64,000 nt of DNA, from positions 98,521-162,520 of the forward strand of contig CAXNKG010000001.1 in NCBI GenBank assembly GCA_964202965.1, given 5' to 3'. The notes below the pieces were generated by a model, which had not been told where the DNA came from, searched no databases, and saw only the letters and a program-made list of their open reading frames with translations. Origin of the DNA: CAXNKG01 sp964202965. Lineage in GTDB: Bacteria > Acidobacteriota > Vicinamibacteria > Vicinamibacterales > UBA2999. The position numbers were made by a program, and so were the translations under genes. Shown piece by piece: positions 41,978-48,850 of this stretch (its first letter is position 1; each line of letters begins with the position of its first letter).

Positions 41978-42173
41978 AGTGATTACACATGACGGCCGGC
42001 TCGATCACGCAGGAGCCGTCCTCCGCCGCGCCGTCGGCCAGGGTGGAGAACATGCCGTGGCTGGCGTGCAGGCGCAGTGACGCGACGAGCGGATGGGCCT
42101 GCGGCCGCGACGCCGGACCCATCTGTTGAGCGATGGCGGCGCGGACCAGCGCCCGCAGCTGGTCGTCGTTCAT
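41949..42173 (-). CDS. Small Cys/His-tailed protein of the microcompartment operon
   Basis: Protein of 74 residues, no family recognised. Residues 1-19 (NDDQLRALVRAAIAQQM) form an amphipathic helix like microcompartment encapsulation peptides. A Pro-rich linker follows, and the C-terminus is CNHCGYCKSHGH, three cysteines and three histidines that look like a metal or cluster site. It overlaps the third pentamer gene by 4 bases and the dehydrogenase by 29, so it is embedded in the operon. A cargo adaptor or metal-binding cargo is possible; both are inference. Confidence 0.8.
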   Translation of the reverse strand: MNDDQLRALVRAAIAQQMGPASRPQAHPLVASLRLHASHGMFSTLADGAAEDGSCVIEPAVMCNHCGYCKSHGH

Positions 42174-42442
42174 TCGCTGATGTCCACGGTATCGATGATG
42201 CCCACGACGGCGGCATCCACCGGTGCGAGCTTCTGGCCGAGCGCCTCACCCGCCGCCCGGCCTTCCATGACGACCAGCACCTTTTCATGGACGCCTGCGC
42301 CCAGCGCGTCAACCGCGAGCAGCGCCGGTCCGCGCGGCTTGTCGTCCATCGTGAGGGGCTGCACGAGGAGGAGCTTCGCCCCCTCGAACTTCCTGTGCTT
42401 CTGCGTGGCGACCACGGTGCCGATCACGCGGGCGATCTGCAT
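42170..42442 (-). CDS. Microcompartment pentamer shell protein (EutN/CcmL family), copy 3
   Basis: Vertex protein of 90 residues. It starts MQIARVIGTVVATQKHRKFEG and has LLLVQPLT, LLAVDALGAGVHEKVLVV and AAVVGIIDTVDI, the standard EutN/CcmL pattern. The GAGVGE motif of the other two copies reads GAGVHE here. Its ATG shares one base with the stop of copy 2, and its stop overlaps the 74-residue gene. Three different pentamers per operon suggest mixed or alternative vertices. Confidence 0.95.
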   Translation of the reverse strand: MQIARVIGTVVATQKHRKFEGAKLLLVQPLTMDDKPRGPALLAVDALGAGVHEKVLVVMEGRAAGEALGQKLAPVDAAVVGIIDTVDISE

Positions 42443-42708
42443 CAGCCCAGGTCCCAGCGGTCGACGATCCCGACGATGCCGGCGTCCGTCGGGACTTCCG
42501 TCGGGTAGAACGGGAAGCTGGCTTCCTTGCCGCGCACGAAAAACACGGTTTCGCCGACACCGGCGCCGGCCGAATCGACCGCCACGAGCGTCCGCCCTGC
42601 CGGCGATCCATCCGCGGTGATGGGCTGCAGGACGAGCAGCTTCAATCCATGCAGGTTGTCGTCCTTGCACGTGGCCACGACGTCGCCGATGACTCTGGCG
42701 AGCTGCAT
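42442..42708 (-). CDS. Microcompartment pentamer shell protein (EutN/CcmL family), copy 2
   Basis: Vertex protein of 88 residues beginning MQLARVIGDVVATCKDDNLHG, with LLVLQPIT, LVAVDSAGAGVGETVFFV and GIVGIVDRWDL. It differs from the other copies in an aromatic FPFYPTEVP segment before the last strand, which would lie at the pentamer edge. It starts 1 base after copy 1. The ATG at 42708 is chosen over the ORF start because it gives the family N-terminus. Confidence 0.95.
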   Translation of the reverse strand: MQLARVIGDVVATCKDDNLHGLKLLVLQPITADGSPAGRTLVAVDSAGAGVGETVFFVRGKEASFPFYPTEVPTDAGIVGIVDRWDLG

Positions 42709-42709
42709 G

Positions 42710-42985
42710 TCAGTTGCCGGCGGGAACTTCGATATTGTCGATGATGCCCACGATCGCGGCATCCACGGGACAGTCCTTCAGGCCGGCAGCCATGCGGGCC
42801 GAGCTACCGCTGACGATCAGCACCGTCTCGCCGACGCCGGCGTCGACGGTGTCAATCGCGACGAGATAATTGCCTTCGCTCTTGCCGTGGGGGTCGATCG
42901 GGCGGACCACCATCAGCTTGCAGCTGAGCAGCCGTGGATCCTTGCGAGTCGCGACAACGGTCCCGACGATACGTGCCAGGATCAT
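42710..42985 (-). CDS. Microcompartment pentamer shell protein (EutN/CcmL family), copy 1
   Basis: Vertex protein of 91 residues beginning MILARIVGTVVATRKDPRLLS, with LMVVRPIDPHG, LVAIDTVDAGVGETVLIV and AAIVGIIDNIEV. The family caps the twelve vertices of the icosahedral shell. It lies 18 bases after the hexamer gene and is closest to the classical EutN sequence of the three. Confidence 0.95.
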   Translation of the reverse strand: MILARIVGTVVATRKDPRLLSCKLMVVRPIDPHGKSEGNYLVAIDTVDAGVGETVLIVSGSSARMAAGLKDCPVDAAIVGIIDNIEVPAGN

Positions 42986-43003
42986 CGGGGACCGTGACCT
43001 CCG

Positions 43004-43303
43004 TTAGGCCTTGGCCGAGCCGGACGAGGCCCTGCCGATGGGCAGCGCGTCTTCGAGGTTCGCGTGCGGCCGCGGGATGACGTGGACCGACACGAGCTCG
43101 CCGACCCGGCGGGCGGCGGCGGCGCCGGCATCGGTGGCGGCCTTGACGGCCGCGACGTCGCCGCGAACGATCGCGGTGACATAGCCGGCGCCAATCTTCT
43201 CCCAGCCGATGAGCGTGACCTTCGCGGCCTTGACCATGGCATCGGCCGCCTCAATCATGGCGACCAGCCCTTTGGTCTCGATCATTCCGAGCGCCTCTCC
43301 CAT
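43004..43303 (-). CDS. Microcompartment hexamer shell protein (BMC-H)
   Basis: Single-domain facet protein of 99 residues. The BMC signature is clear: ALGMIETKGLVAMIEAADAM, then TLIGWEKIGAGYVTAIVRG, with AAVKAATDAGAAAA. The pore loop segment is KIGAG. It is the only BMC-domain gene in the window; there is no trimer (BMC-T) gene, so either the facets are all of one type or other shell genes lie elsewhere. It is 16 bases downstream of the aldolase gene. Confidence 0.96.
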   Translation of the reverse strand: MGEALGMIETKGLVAMIEAADAMVKAAKVTLIGWEKIGAGYVTAIVRGDVAAVKAATDAGAAAARRVGELVSVHVIPRPHANLEDALPIGRASSGSAKA

Positions 43304-43319
43304 TCAGTCCTCGCTTCGT

Positions 43320-44165
43320 CTAATCCTTGAGGGTCTTCACCGCATCGGCGATAAGCGCCGTCAGTTCGGCGTATGTTAGCCGAATTTCGCCGTCTCTGCT
43401 CGCCCGCGCGAGCGCATCGTCCGGCACCAGCCGGCGAGCGGACTCGGGCGATTCGAGCACCTGGCAGAGGACTTCGTCGCCCGTGACCTCGTTCGGATCG
43501 GCGCAGAGCGGCGCCGGCGACGGAATCCCGTAAAAACCACGCAGCCCCTGGAGGCGCTCGACCTCCTCACGCGAAATCAGGTTCTCGCCGCCAAGCTGCC
43601 GCGCCACGAGGCTGATGTTCGCGAAGTGCTCGATCGTTTCCATCTTGTAGTACGCGCTGAGCACGTCCTTCCCGCACGTCACTGCGCCGTGGTTCGCGAG
43701 GAGCATCCCGTCGTGCGCCTTGATGTACTTGCGCACCGCGTCGGGGAGCTCCTTCGTGGACGGCGTGCCATATTCCGCAATCGGGATGCTGCCGAGCGTC
43801 GTAATGACTTCCGCGAGCACGGCGCGCGTCAGCGGAATCCCGGCCACGGCAAATCCGGTCGCGACCGGGGGGTGGGCATGGACCACCGCGTTCACGTCGG
43901 GCCGGTTGCGGTAGATCTCCAGGTGCATCGGGAGCTCGGTCGACGGGTCGCGGTCGCCGGCAATCTTGTTGCCGTCGTAGTCGACAATCACCATCATGTC
44001 GGGCGTCATAAAGCCCTTCGAGACGCTCTTGGGGGTGGTGATCAGCCGCTTCTCGTCAAGACGGGCGCTGATGTTGCCGTCGTTCGAGGCGATATAGGCC
44101 CGCGCGTACAGACGTCGTCCCGCCTCGACGATGTCCGCGCGAATCTGCTCCTCGATCCGTGTCAT
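43320..44165 (-). CDS. Class II aldolase (fuculose/rhamnulose-phosphate aldolase type), likely encapsulated
   Basis: Zinc aldolase of 281 residues. The first 210 residues match the class II aldolase/adducin domain: ASNDGNISARL, VVHAHPPVATGFA with zinc histidines, the AEYGTPST region and LANHGAVTCGKD. A further 65 residues beyond the usual end finish in a helix RLTYAELTALIADAVKTL, resembling an encapsulation peptide. The family cleaves sugar phosphates to DHAP plus an aldehyde such as lactaldehyde, a typical metabolosome substrate; decarboxylase relatives exist. It overlaps the upstream small membrane protein gene by 4 bases. Confidence 0.9.
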   Translation of the reverse strand: MTRIEEQIRADIVEAGRRLYARAYIASNDGNISARLDEKRLITTPKSVSKGFMTPDMMVIVDYDGNKIAGDRDPSTELPMHLEIYRNRPDVNAVVHAHPPVATGFAVAGIPLTRAVLAEVITTLGSIPIAEYGTPSTKELPDAVRKYIKAHDGMLLANHGAVTCGKDVLSAYYKMETIEHFANISLVARQLGGENLISREEVERLQGLRGFYGIPSPAPLCADPNEVTGDEVLCQVLESPESARRLVPDDALARASRDGEIRLTYAELTALIADAVKTLKD

Positions 44166-44413
44166 GGATGGGTGAACTTCGCCTTGCAGGCTTCAGAGCA
44201 GAAATAGTGCGTCGCCCCGCCGGCGGTAGCCGAGAGCGCCGTGCGCGGCGGAACAAAGGTGCCGCAGACGGGATCGCGCACGAGCTTGACCGCCCGACGT
44301 CCGCCGCGGCTCTCACCTGGTGCCCGGGACGCCTCGATCACCGCGTCCACCATCCGCCAGAAGGTCCGCGCGATGACGATGAGCAGGATTGCAAGAAGGA
44401 TGAACCTGACCAT
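44162..44413 (-). CDS. Small membrane-anchored YHS-like (PP0621-type) protein
   Basis: Protein of 83 residues: an N-terminal membrane helix (VRFILLAILLIVIARTFW), a basic linker, and a C-terminal metal-binding pattern DPVCGTFVPP ... YFCSEACKAKF, as in YHS/TRASH-like domains. The role of this family is unknown; similar domains bind transition metals. Its stop overlaps the aldolase ATG as ATGA, so it is translationally tied to the microcompartment operon. Twelve bases separate it from the TPR gene upstream. Confidence 0.8.
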   Translation of the reverse strand: MVRFILLAILLIVIARTFWRMVDAVIEASRAPGESRGGRRAVKLVRDPVCGTFVPPRTALSATAGGATHYFCSEACKAKFTHP

Positions 44414-44425
44414 CGTCGCTGGCCG

Positions 44426-45052
44426 TCAGCTGCCGGGAGTCGCGGCGCCCGCAGCGCCGCCGGTCGAGTGGCCGGCCGCGGCGATTCCCTCGAGGGCTTT
44501 CTGGGCGGCCTGTCCTTCCGGACTGCTCGGCGCGAGCGCCACGACCTGCTTCCAGGCGCCTTCCGCCGCCGCCAGGTTCTGCTTGCCGAACGCCAGCACG
44601 ATGCCCTGGTTGAGTAAGGTTTTCGTGTGCTTCGGGTCAATCTTCAGCGATTGATCGAACTGTGTGAGAGCACGGTCGGTCTGCCCGGCATAGTAATAGC
44701 TGATACCGAGGTCGGTGCTCGCATCCGGGTTCTTCGGGTCGAGCCGTATGCTTTCCTCATACCACTTGATGGCGTCCGGATAGCGCTCGGCGTCGAAGTA
44801 CACGTTTCCGAGCTGGACGGCCGCGCCCGCGTTCGTCGGATCGCTGTTGATGACGGTCGTGAGCGCCTGCACTCGCGCTTCGTCGAGGAGAGGAGGCGCC
44901 TGCTGCTGCCCGGCCCCCTGCGCCGGCCCGGCCGCGGCCTGGGGGGGCAGCGGGGGCGGCTGGTTCCCGCTCTGCTGAATGCCAATGACCCACCCGAGGA
45001 TGATGCCGAAGCACATGCCGGCGACCGCAAAGACGATGGATTCAGCTTTCAT
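44426..45052 (-). CDS. Membrane-anchored TPR protein
   Basis: Protein of 208 residues with an N-terminal membrane helix (VFAVAGMCFGIILGWVIG), a Pro/Gln/Ala-rich linker and three to four TPR units (for example AAVQLGNVYFDAERYPDAI and ASTDLGISYYYAGQTDRAL), then an Ala/Gly-rich tail. A scaffold role is likely, as with NrfG/CcmH-like TPR proteins, but the partner is unknown. It precedes the YHS-like gene and may share its transcript. Confidence 0.85.
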   Translation of the reverse strand: MKAESIVFAVAGMCFGIILGWVIGIQQSGNQPPPLPPQAAAGPAQGAGQQQAPPLLDEARVQALTTVINSDPTNAGAAVQLGNVYFDAERYPDAIKWYEESIRLDPKNPDASTDLGISYYYAGQTDRALTQFDQSLKIDPKHTKTLLNQGIVLAFGKQNLAAAEGAWKQVVALAPSSPEGQAAQKALEGIAAAGHSTGGAAGAATPGS

Positions 45053-45053
45053 G

Positions 45054-45082
45054 AGGGACTAGAGACCAGAGGCTGGAGACAT
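45054..45082. repeat. 7-bp degenerate array between hydrolase and TPR genes
   Basis: Four units, GGGACTA, GAGACCA, GAGGCTG, GAGACAT, filling the 31-bp gap. It belongs to the heptamer family described in the findings. Confidence 0.65.
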
Positions 45083-45083
45083 C

Positions 45084-45848
45084 TTACGACACGCTCAGCG
45101 TCAGCTGAAACCACTCGATGAGCGAGCGGACCAGGTCCGGATCGCGCGACAGGAGGACCGTTCCATGGCCTGCGGTCGTCGACCAGCGCATCTGCCTGGG
45201 CCCAGGGGCGTCCTTCGCCAGCGTCCTGACGGACCGGGCGGCATAGGGGTCGTGCAGGCTGGCGATGAGCAGCGCGGGGCGCGTGCCGTACTGGGCCAGG
45301 GATGGCTCGATCCGAACGCCCCGATAGTCCAGCGACGGCGACACGAGCGCGAGCGAGCGGACCGCGGGATTCGTCGCGGCCGCCACCGCCGCGAGATTGG
45401 CGCCCAGAGAGGCTCCCGCCACGCCAATGGCCGCGGCGTTCACCTCCCCCGGCCTGACGGCCAGATAGGCCACCGCGGCATCCACCACCAGCGGCCAGCC
45501 GGACAGGTCGGCCGGGTCGGGGCCGGCCGACGGCAGGTCAATCGCCAGGGCGGTGATGTGTGCGTCGACGAACCGCTGCGCCACCGCCTGCCAGTCGTCT
45601 TTTGTGCGGCCCAGCATCGGCACGAGCACGACCGCCGGCGCAGGCCGATCGCCGGCCTCGAACATCAACCCGGCGATGGTGCGTCCATCGCTCGTCCGCA
45701 ACGTCACGCCGCGGCCTGCCGCATCGACGCCGCGTGAAGGAAACAACGTGGCCGCGACGACAACTCCCAGCGCCCAGAGACCAACGCCTACAGAGACTTT
45801 GCGTGACGCATTGGGCGTTGGACGTTGGGCGTTGGGCGTTGATGTCAT
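45084..45848 (-). CDS. Alpha/beta hydrolase, dienelactone-hydrolase-like, with repeat-derived N-terminus
   Basis: Hydrolase of 254 residues. The nucleophile elbow is GVAGASLGANLA, with HDPYA supplying a plausible acid residue and TAGHGTVLL the histidine. A hydrophobic segment (WALGVVVAATLF) near residues 24-36 suggests export or membrane anchoring. Residues 1-30 (TPNAQRPTPNAS and the segment to LWALG) are encoded by inverted 7-bp arrays, so the signal region appears to have arisen from repeats. The ATG at 45848 overlaps the pdxJ stop as ATGA. Substrate unknown. Confidence 0.82.
   Translation of the reverse strand: MTSTPNAQRPTPNASRKVSVGVGLWALGVVVAATLFPSRGVDAAGRGVTLRTSDGRTIAGLMFEAGDRPAPAVVLVPMLGRTKDDWQAVAQRFVDAHITALAIDLPSAGPDPADLSGWPLVVDAAVAYLAVRPGEVNAAAIGVAGASLGANLAAVAAATNPAVRSLALVSPSLDYRGVRIEPSLAQYGTRPALLIASLHDPYAARSVRTLAKDAPGPRQMRWSTTAGHGTVLLSRDPDLVRSLIEWFQLTLSVS
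45761..45841. repeat. Inverted 7-bp arrays in the hydrolase 5' region
   Basis: Left run CAACTCC, CAGCGCC, CAGAGAC, CAACGCC, TACAGAG (45761-45795) and right run TTGGGCG, TTGGACG, TTGGGCG, TTGGGCG (45811-45838), with complementary units CAACGCC and GGCGTTG facing each other. The whole stretch is translated. Confidence 0.82.
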
Positions 45849-46588
45849 GGCCGTTCCGCCAGCACGGCCAAGTAGTTCCTGACGCTCTGCGCCAGTCCGA
45901 CGAAGAGCGCCTCGCTGACGAGCGCGTGGCCGATCGACACCTCATCCAGGTGAGGCAGCTCGCGGAACAGCACGAGGTTCTCGAGATTGAGATCGTGTCC
46001 CGCGTTGATGCCCACGCCGAGTGCATGCGCGGCCTGCGCCGCTGCGGCATAGGTCTCGAACGACCGGCGCGCGCTCGGCGCATCGCGTTCCCACGCCCGC
46101 GCAAATGGCTCCGTGTAGAGTTCAACGCGATCGGCGCCGACCGCCGCAGCCCATCGGATCGCGTTCTCGTCCGGGTCCACGAACAGGCTGACGCGGACGC
46201 CTGCGGATTTCAGGCGGCCAATCACGCGGGCCATCTCGCCGCGCGGCGTCTCGGGCGACCAGCCCGCCTGGCTCGTGATCTCGCCCGGCTTCACCGGCAC
46301 GAGCGTGCACTGGTCGGGGCGCACGTCGGCGACAAGATCGAGCAGGTCGGGTCGGGGATCGCCCTCGATGTTGAACTCGACGCGGCCTTTCATCGGCGCG
46401 AGGGACGCGGCTATGTCGCGGACATCGCGCGCCGTGATGTGCCGGGCGTCGGCCCGCGGGTGAACCGTGATCCCGGGCGCGCCGGCCTCGACGCAGACGC
46501 GCACGGCGTCCAGCACCGATGGCGTCGTGCCGCCACGGGAATTGCGGACCGTCGCAACCTTATTGACGTTCACAGAGAGCCTGATCAC
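45845..46588 (-). CDS. pdxJ: Pyridoxine 5'-phosphate synthase
   Basis: Ring-closing enzyme of the DXP-dependent vitamin B6 pathway; 247 residues. It has RLSVNVNKVATVRNSRGG, GITVHPRADARHI, VEFNIEGDP, LVPVKPGEITSQAGW and AHALGVGINAGHDLNLEN, all family signatures. It overlaps glmM upstream and the hydrolase downstream by 4 bases each. DXP as a precursor links it loosely to the MEP gene dxr. Confidence 0.96.
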   Translation of the reverse strand: MIRLSVNVNKVATVRNSRGGTTPSVLDAVRVCVEAGAPGITVHPRADARHITARDVRDIAASLAPMKGRVEFNIEGDPRPDLLDLVADVRPDQCTLVPVKPGEITSQAGWSPETPRGEMARVIGRLKSAGVRVSLFVDPDENAIRWAAAVGADRVELYTEPFARAWERDAPSARRSFETYAAAAQAAHALGVGINAGHDLNLENLVLFRELPHLDEVSIGHALVSEALFVGLAQSVRNYLAVLAERP

Positions 46589-47922
46589 CGGACGTGCTCA
46601 CGAACTGCGTCCGCGATATCCTGCGCCCACCGGCGGATGTCCGTCTGGTTCCTGCCTTCGAGCATGATCCGCAGCAGCGGTTCGGTGCCAGAGTAGCGGA
46701 CGAGCAGCCGACCCTCGCCGGCCAGCCGGCGCTCCACCGACTCCATCACCGCCGTCACCCCAGGCACGGTTCGCAGATCGGTCTTCCGCGCGACGCCAAC
46801 GTTGAGTAGCACCTGCGGGTACGTCGTGAGATCGGAGGCGAGCTCGGCGAGCGTGCGTCCGGTGGCGTCAACGGTGCGCAGGACATTCAGCGCCGTGGCC
46901 AGGCCGTCTCCGGTGAACAGATGATCGGAGAAGATGATGTGGCCGGACTGCTCCCCGCCCAGCGCCAGGTCGCGCTTCACCATCTCTTCCATCACGTACT
47001 TGTCACCAACCGCGCACCGGACGATGTCGATGCCGGCATCTCGAAGGGCGATCTCCAGCCCGATATTGCTCATGACCGTGGCGACGACCGCATTGCCCTT
47101 CAGGCGGCCTTCGGCCTTCATCTGCTTGGCGCACATCAGCATCACCGCGTCGCCGTCGACGATCCGCCCGGCCGCATCCACGAAGATCGCGCGATCCCCG
47201 TCACCATCGAAGGCCACGCCAAGGGGAAAGCCGCCCTCAACGACCGTGCGCGCGAGCAGGTCCGGGGCCGTCGACCCGCAGTGCAGGTTGATGTTCCGGC
47301 CATCGGGCTCGCACCCGATACAGGTCGCCTCGAACCCCAGCTCCGTGAACAGCCGCGGAGCCACGCTGGTGGTCGCCCCGTTGCCGCAATCGATCGCGAT
47401 GCGGCGGACCGGGCCGGAATGGGGCGGCATGATCCGGATCAGGTGCGCGACGTACTCCCCGCGGTAATCGATCTGCTCGATCGCCGCCGCGGCGCTCTCG
47501 GCAGGCTTCTGCCACGAGCGATCGAACACGAGGGCTTCGATCTGATCCTCCAGCGTCTCTGTGAACTTGGCTCCGCTGCCCGAAAACACCTTGATGCCGT
47601 TGTCATCGAACGGGTTGTGAGACGCGGAGATGACGACCCCGGCGGCATAACCCCTGCGCGGGGTAAACAACGCCACGGCCGGGGTGGGGATGACGCCGGC
47701 GGTGACCAGCACGCCGCCCTCGCTCCGGATCCCGTCCGCCAGCGCGCGCTCAATCCAGGGGCCTGATTCCCGCGTGTCGCGCCCTGACAGGAAGCGGGTG
47801 CCCGGCGTGCCGCCGCCCAGCGCGCGCGCGAGAGCGGCTCCCAGCCGCCGAATCGTCGCGGGATCGAGTGGATACTGACCGGCCTTCCCGCGCACCCCAT
47901 CGGTGCCGAAGAGTTGTCCCAT
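46585..47922 (-). CDS. glmM: Phosphoglucosamine mutase
   Basis: Interconverts glucosamine 6- and 1-phosphate for UDP-GlcNAc synthesis; 445 residues. It starts MGQLFGTDGVRGKAG, with the phosphoserine loop VVISASHNPFDDNGIK, the metal loop AFDGDGDRAIFVD and the C-terminal phosphate loop VRYSGTEPLLRIM. The ATG at 47922 is chosen because it gives the family N-terminus. It follows cdaA and ybbR, the widespread cdaA-cdaR-glmM arrangement linking c-di-AMP to cell-wall synthesis. Confidence 0.97.
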   Translation of the reverse strand: MGQLFGTDGVRGKAGQYPLDPATIRRLGAALARALGGGTPGTRFLSGRDTRESGPWIERALADGIRSEGGVLVTAGVIPTPAVALFTPRRGYAAGVVISASHNPFDDNGIKVFSGSGAKFTETLEDQIEALVFDRSWQKPAESAAAAIEQIDYRGEYVAHLIRIMPPHSGPVRRIAIDCGNGATTSVAPRLFTELGFEATCIGCEPDGRNINLHCGSTAPDLLARTVVEGGFPLGVAFDGDGDRAIFVDAAGRIVDGDAVMLMCAKQMKAEGRLKGNAVVATVMSNIGLEIALRDAGIDIVRCAVGDKYVMEEMVKRDLALGGEQSGHIIFSDHLFTGDGLATALNVLRTVDATGRTLAELASDLTTYPQVLLNVGVARKTDLRTVPGVTAVMESVERRLAGEGRLLVRYSGTEPLLRIMLEGRNQTDIRRWAQDIADAVREHVR

Positions 47923-47953
47923 TGGTGTCTTCTGAACTCGGTCCCCTACGGGG

Positions 47954-48850
47954 TCATCGAACCCGTACCCGAACAATCGGGGGCTCCACGCTCACGACGC
48001 CGACGCGGGCCGGTGGAGTGATCCGGACAGGAAGGCGAAAGATCCCCGCCTGGAGGCCCTCGGTGTCGATCGCCGCCTCGTAGTCGTCCGCGCGCGACGA
48101 TCGCAGCTCGCGCGGCCCGCGAACAAAGACGGAGACGGTCGAAGGGGTGATCTGCACGCCTTCGGTCTTCGCCTTCACGGTGATGCCCGCGATCGCCCAC
48201 TCGGCCGGCGCCGGCCCGATCCTGACGGTTACTGTGGCATTACCGGGCGACACAAGGCGGATCGAGGGGTCGGTCACGCCAATGTTGACGACCTCGACAA
48301 TCGTCGAGTCGGCCTTCCGAATCGTCACCGGCTCGGTGATCGCCTCGGTCAGCCGCATCACGGCCGTCGCCGGGCCGATGACGTCGACCGTGGATGGCTC
48401 CGCCGACACCGTTTCGACGACAGACCCGTCCAGCGGATCGCCCTCGAGTTCGGGCACCACGGGCACCGCTTTGATCGCCGAAGGCTCGAAGACCATCGAG
48501 ACGTTCGACGGCGCGATCTGCACCACTTCGATCCCGAACGGCGCACGGACGTCGGAGCCAGTGAGGTTGAACAGCCGTCGGCCCGGACGGGCCCCGCGCA
48601 GATCCAGCACCGCGATCAATTCACCGGCGGCAACCCGGCTGAGCGCGCCTGACGATCCGCGGACCCGAACCTCGACGAGGTCCGGCGTGTCGCCGACCAG
48701 TTCGAGCTCGGCGGGCAGGTTGGTGAATTCGAGCGGGATGCGGAGCGCCCGCTCGACAATCTGCTCCCCTGAGACGACCAGCCAAATCAGGGAGGCCAGA
48801 ACGATCGACAGGAGCTTGAGGCCGATATGGCGGAATCCCGGGTATGCCAT
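47954..48850 (-). CDS. YbbR-domain protein, CdaR-like
   Basis: Regulatory partner of the diadenylate cyclase; 298 residues with an N-terminal membrane helix (LKLLSIVLASLIWLVVSG) and three to four extracytoplasmic YbbR repeats (for example VVQIAPSNVSMVFEP and VDVIGPATAVMRLTEAITEPV). In Firmicutes the homologue controls CdaA activity. Its ATG shares one base with the cdaA stop, and glmM follows 31 bases later. Confidence 0.9.
   Translation of the reverse strand: MAYPGFRHIGLKLLSIVLASLIWLVVSGEQIVERALRIPLEFTNLPAELELVGDTPDLVEVRVRGSSGALSRVAAGELIAVLDLRGARPGRRLFNLTGSDVRAPFGIEVVQIAPSNVSMVFEPSAIKAVPVVPELEGDPLDGSVVETVSAEPSTVDVIGPATAVMRLTEAITEPVTIRKADSTIVEVVNIGVTDPSIRLVSPGNATVTVRIGPAPAEWAIAGITVKAKTEGVQITPSTVSVFVRGPRELRSSRADDYEAAIDTEGLQAGIFRLPVRITPPARVGVVSVEPPIVRVRVR

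Noticed and set aside
41949..42173. Ferredoxin or HypA-like identification of the 74-residue protein
   Set aside because: It has only three clustered cysteines plus one isolated upstream, too few for a ferredoxin fold, and no HypA pattern.
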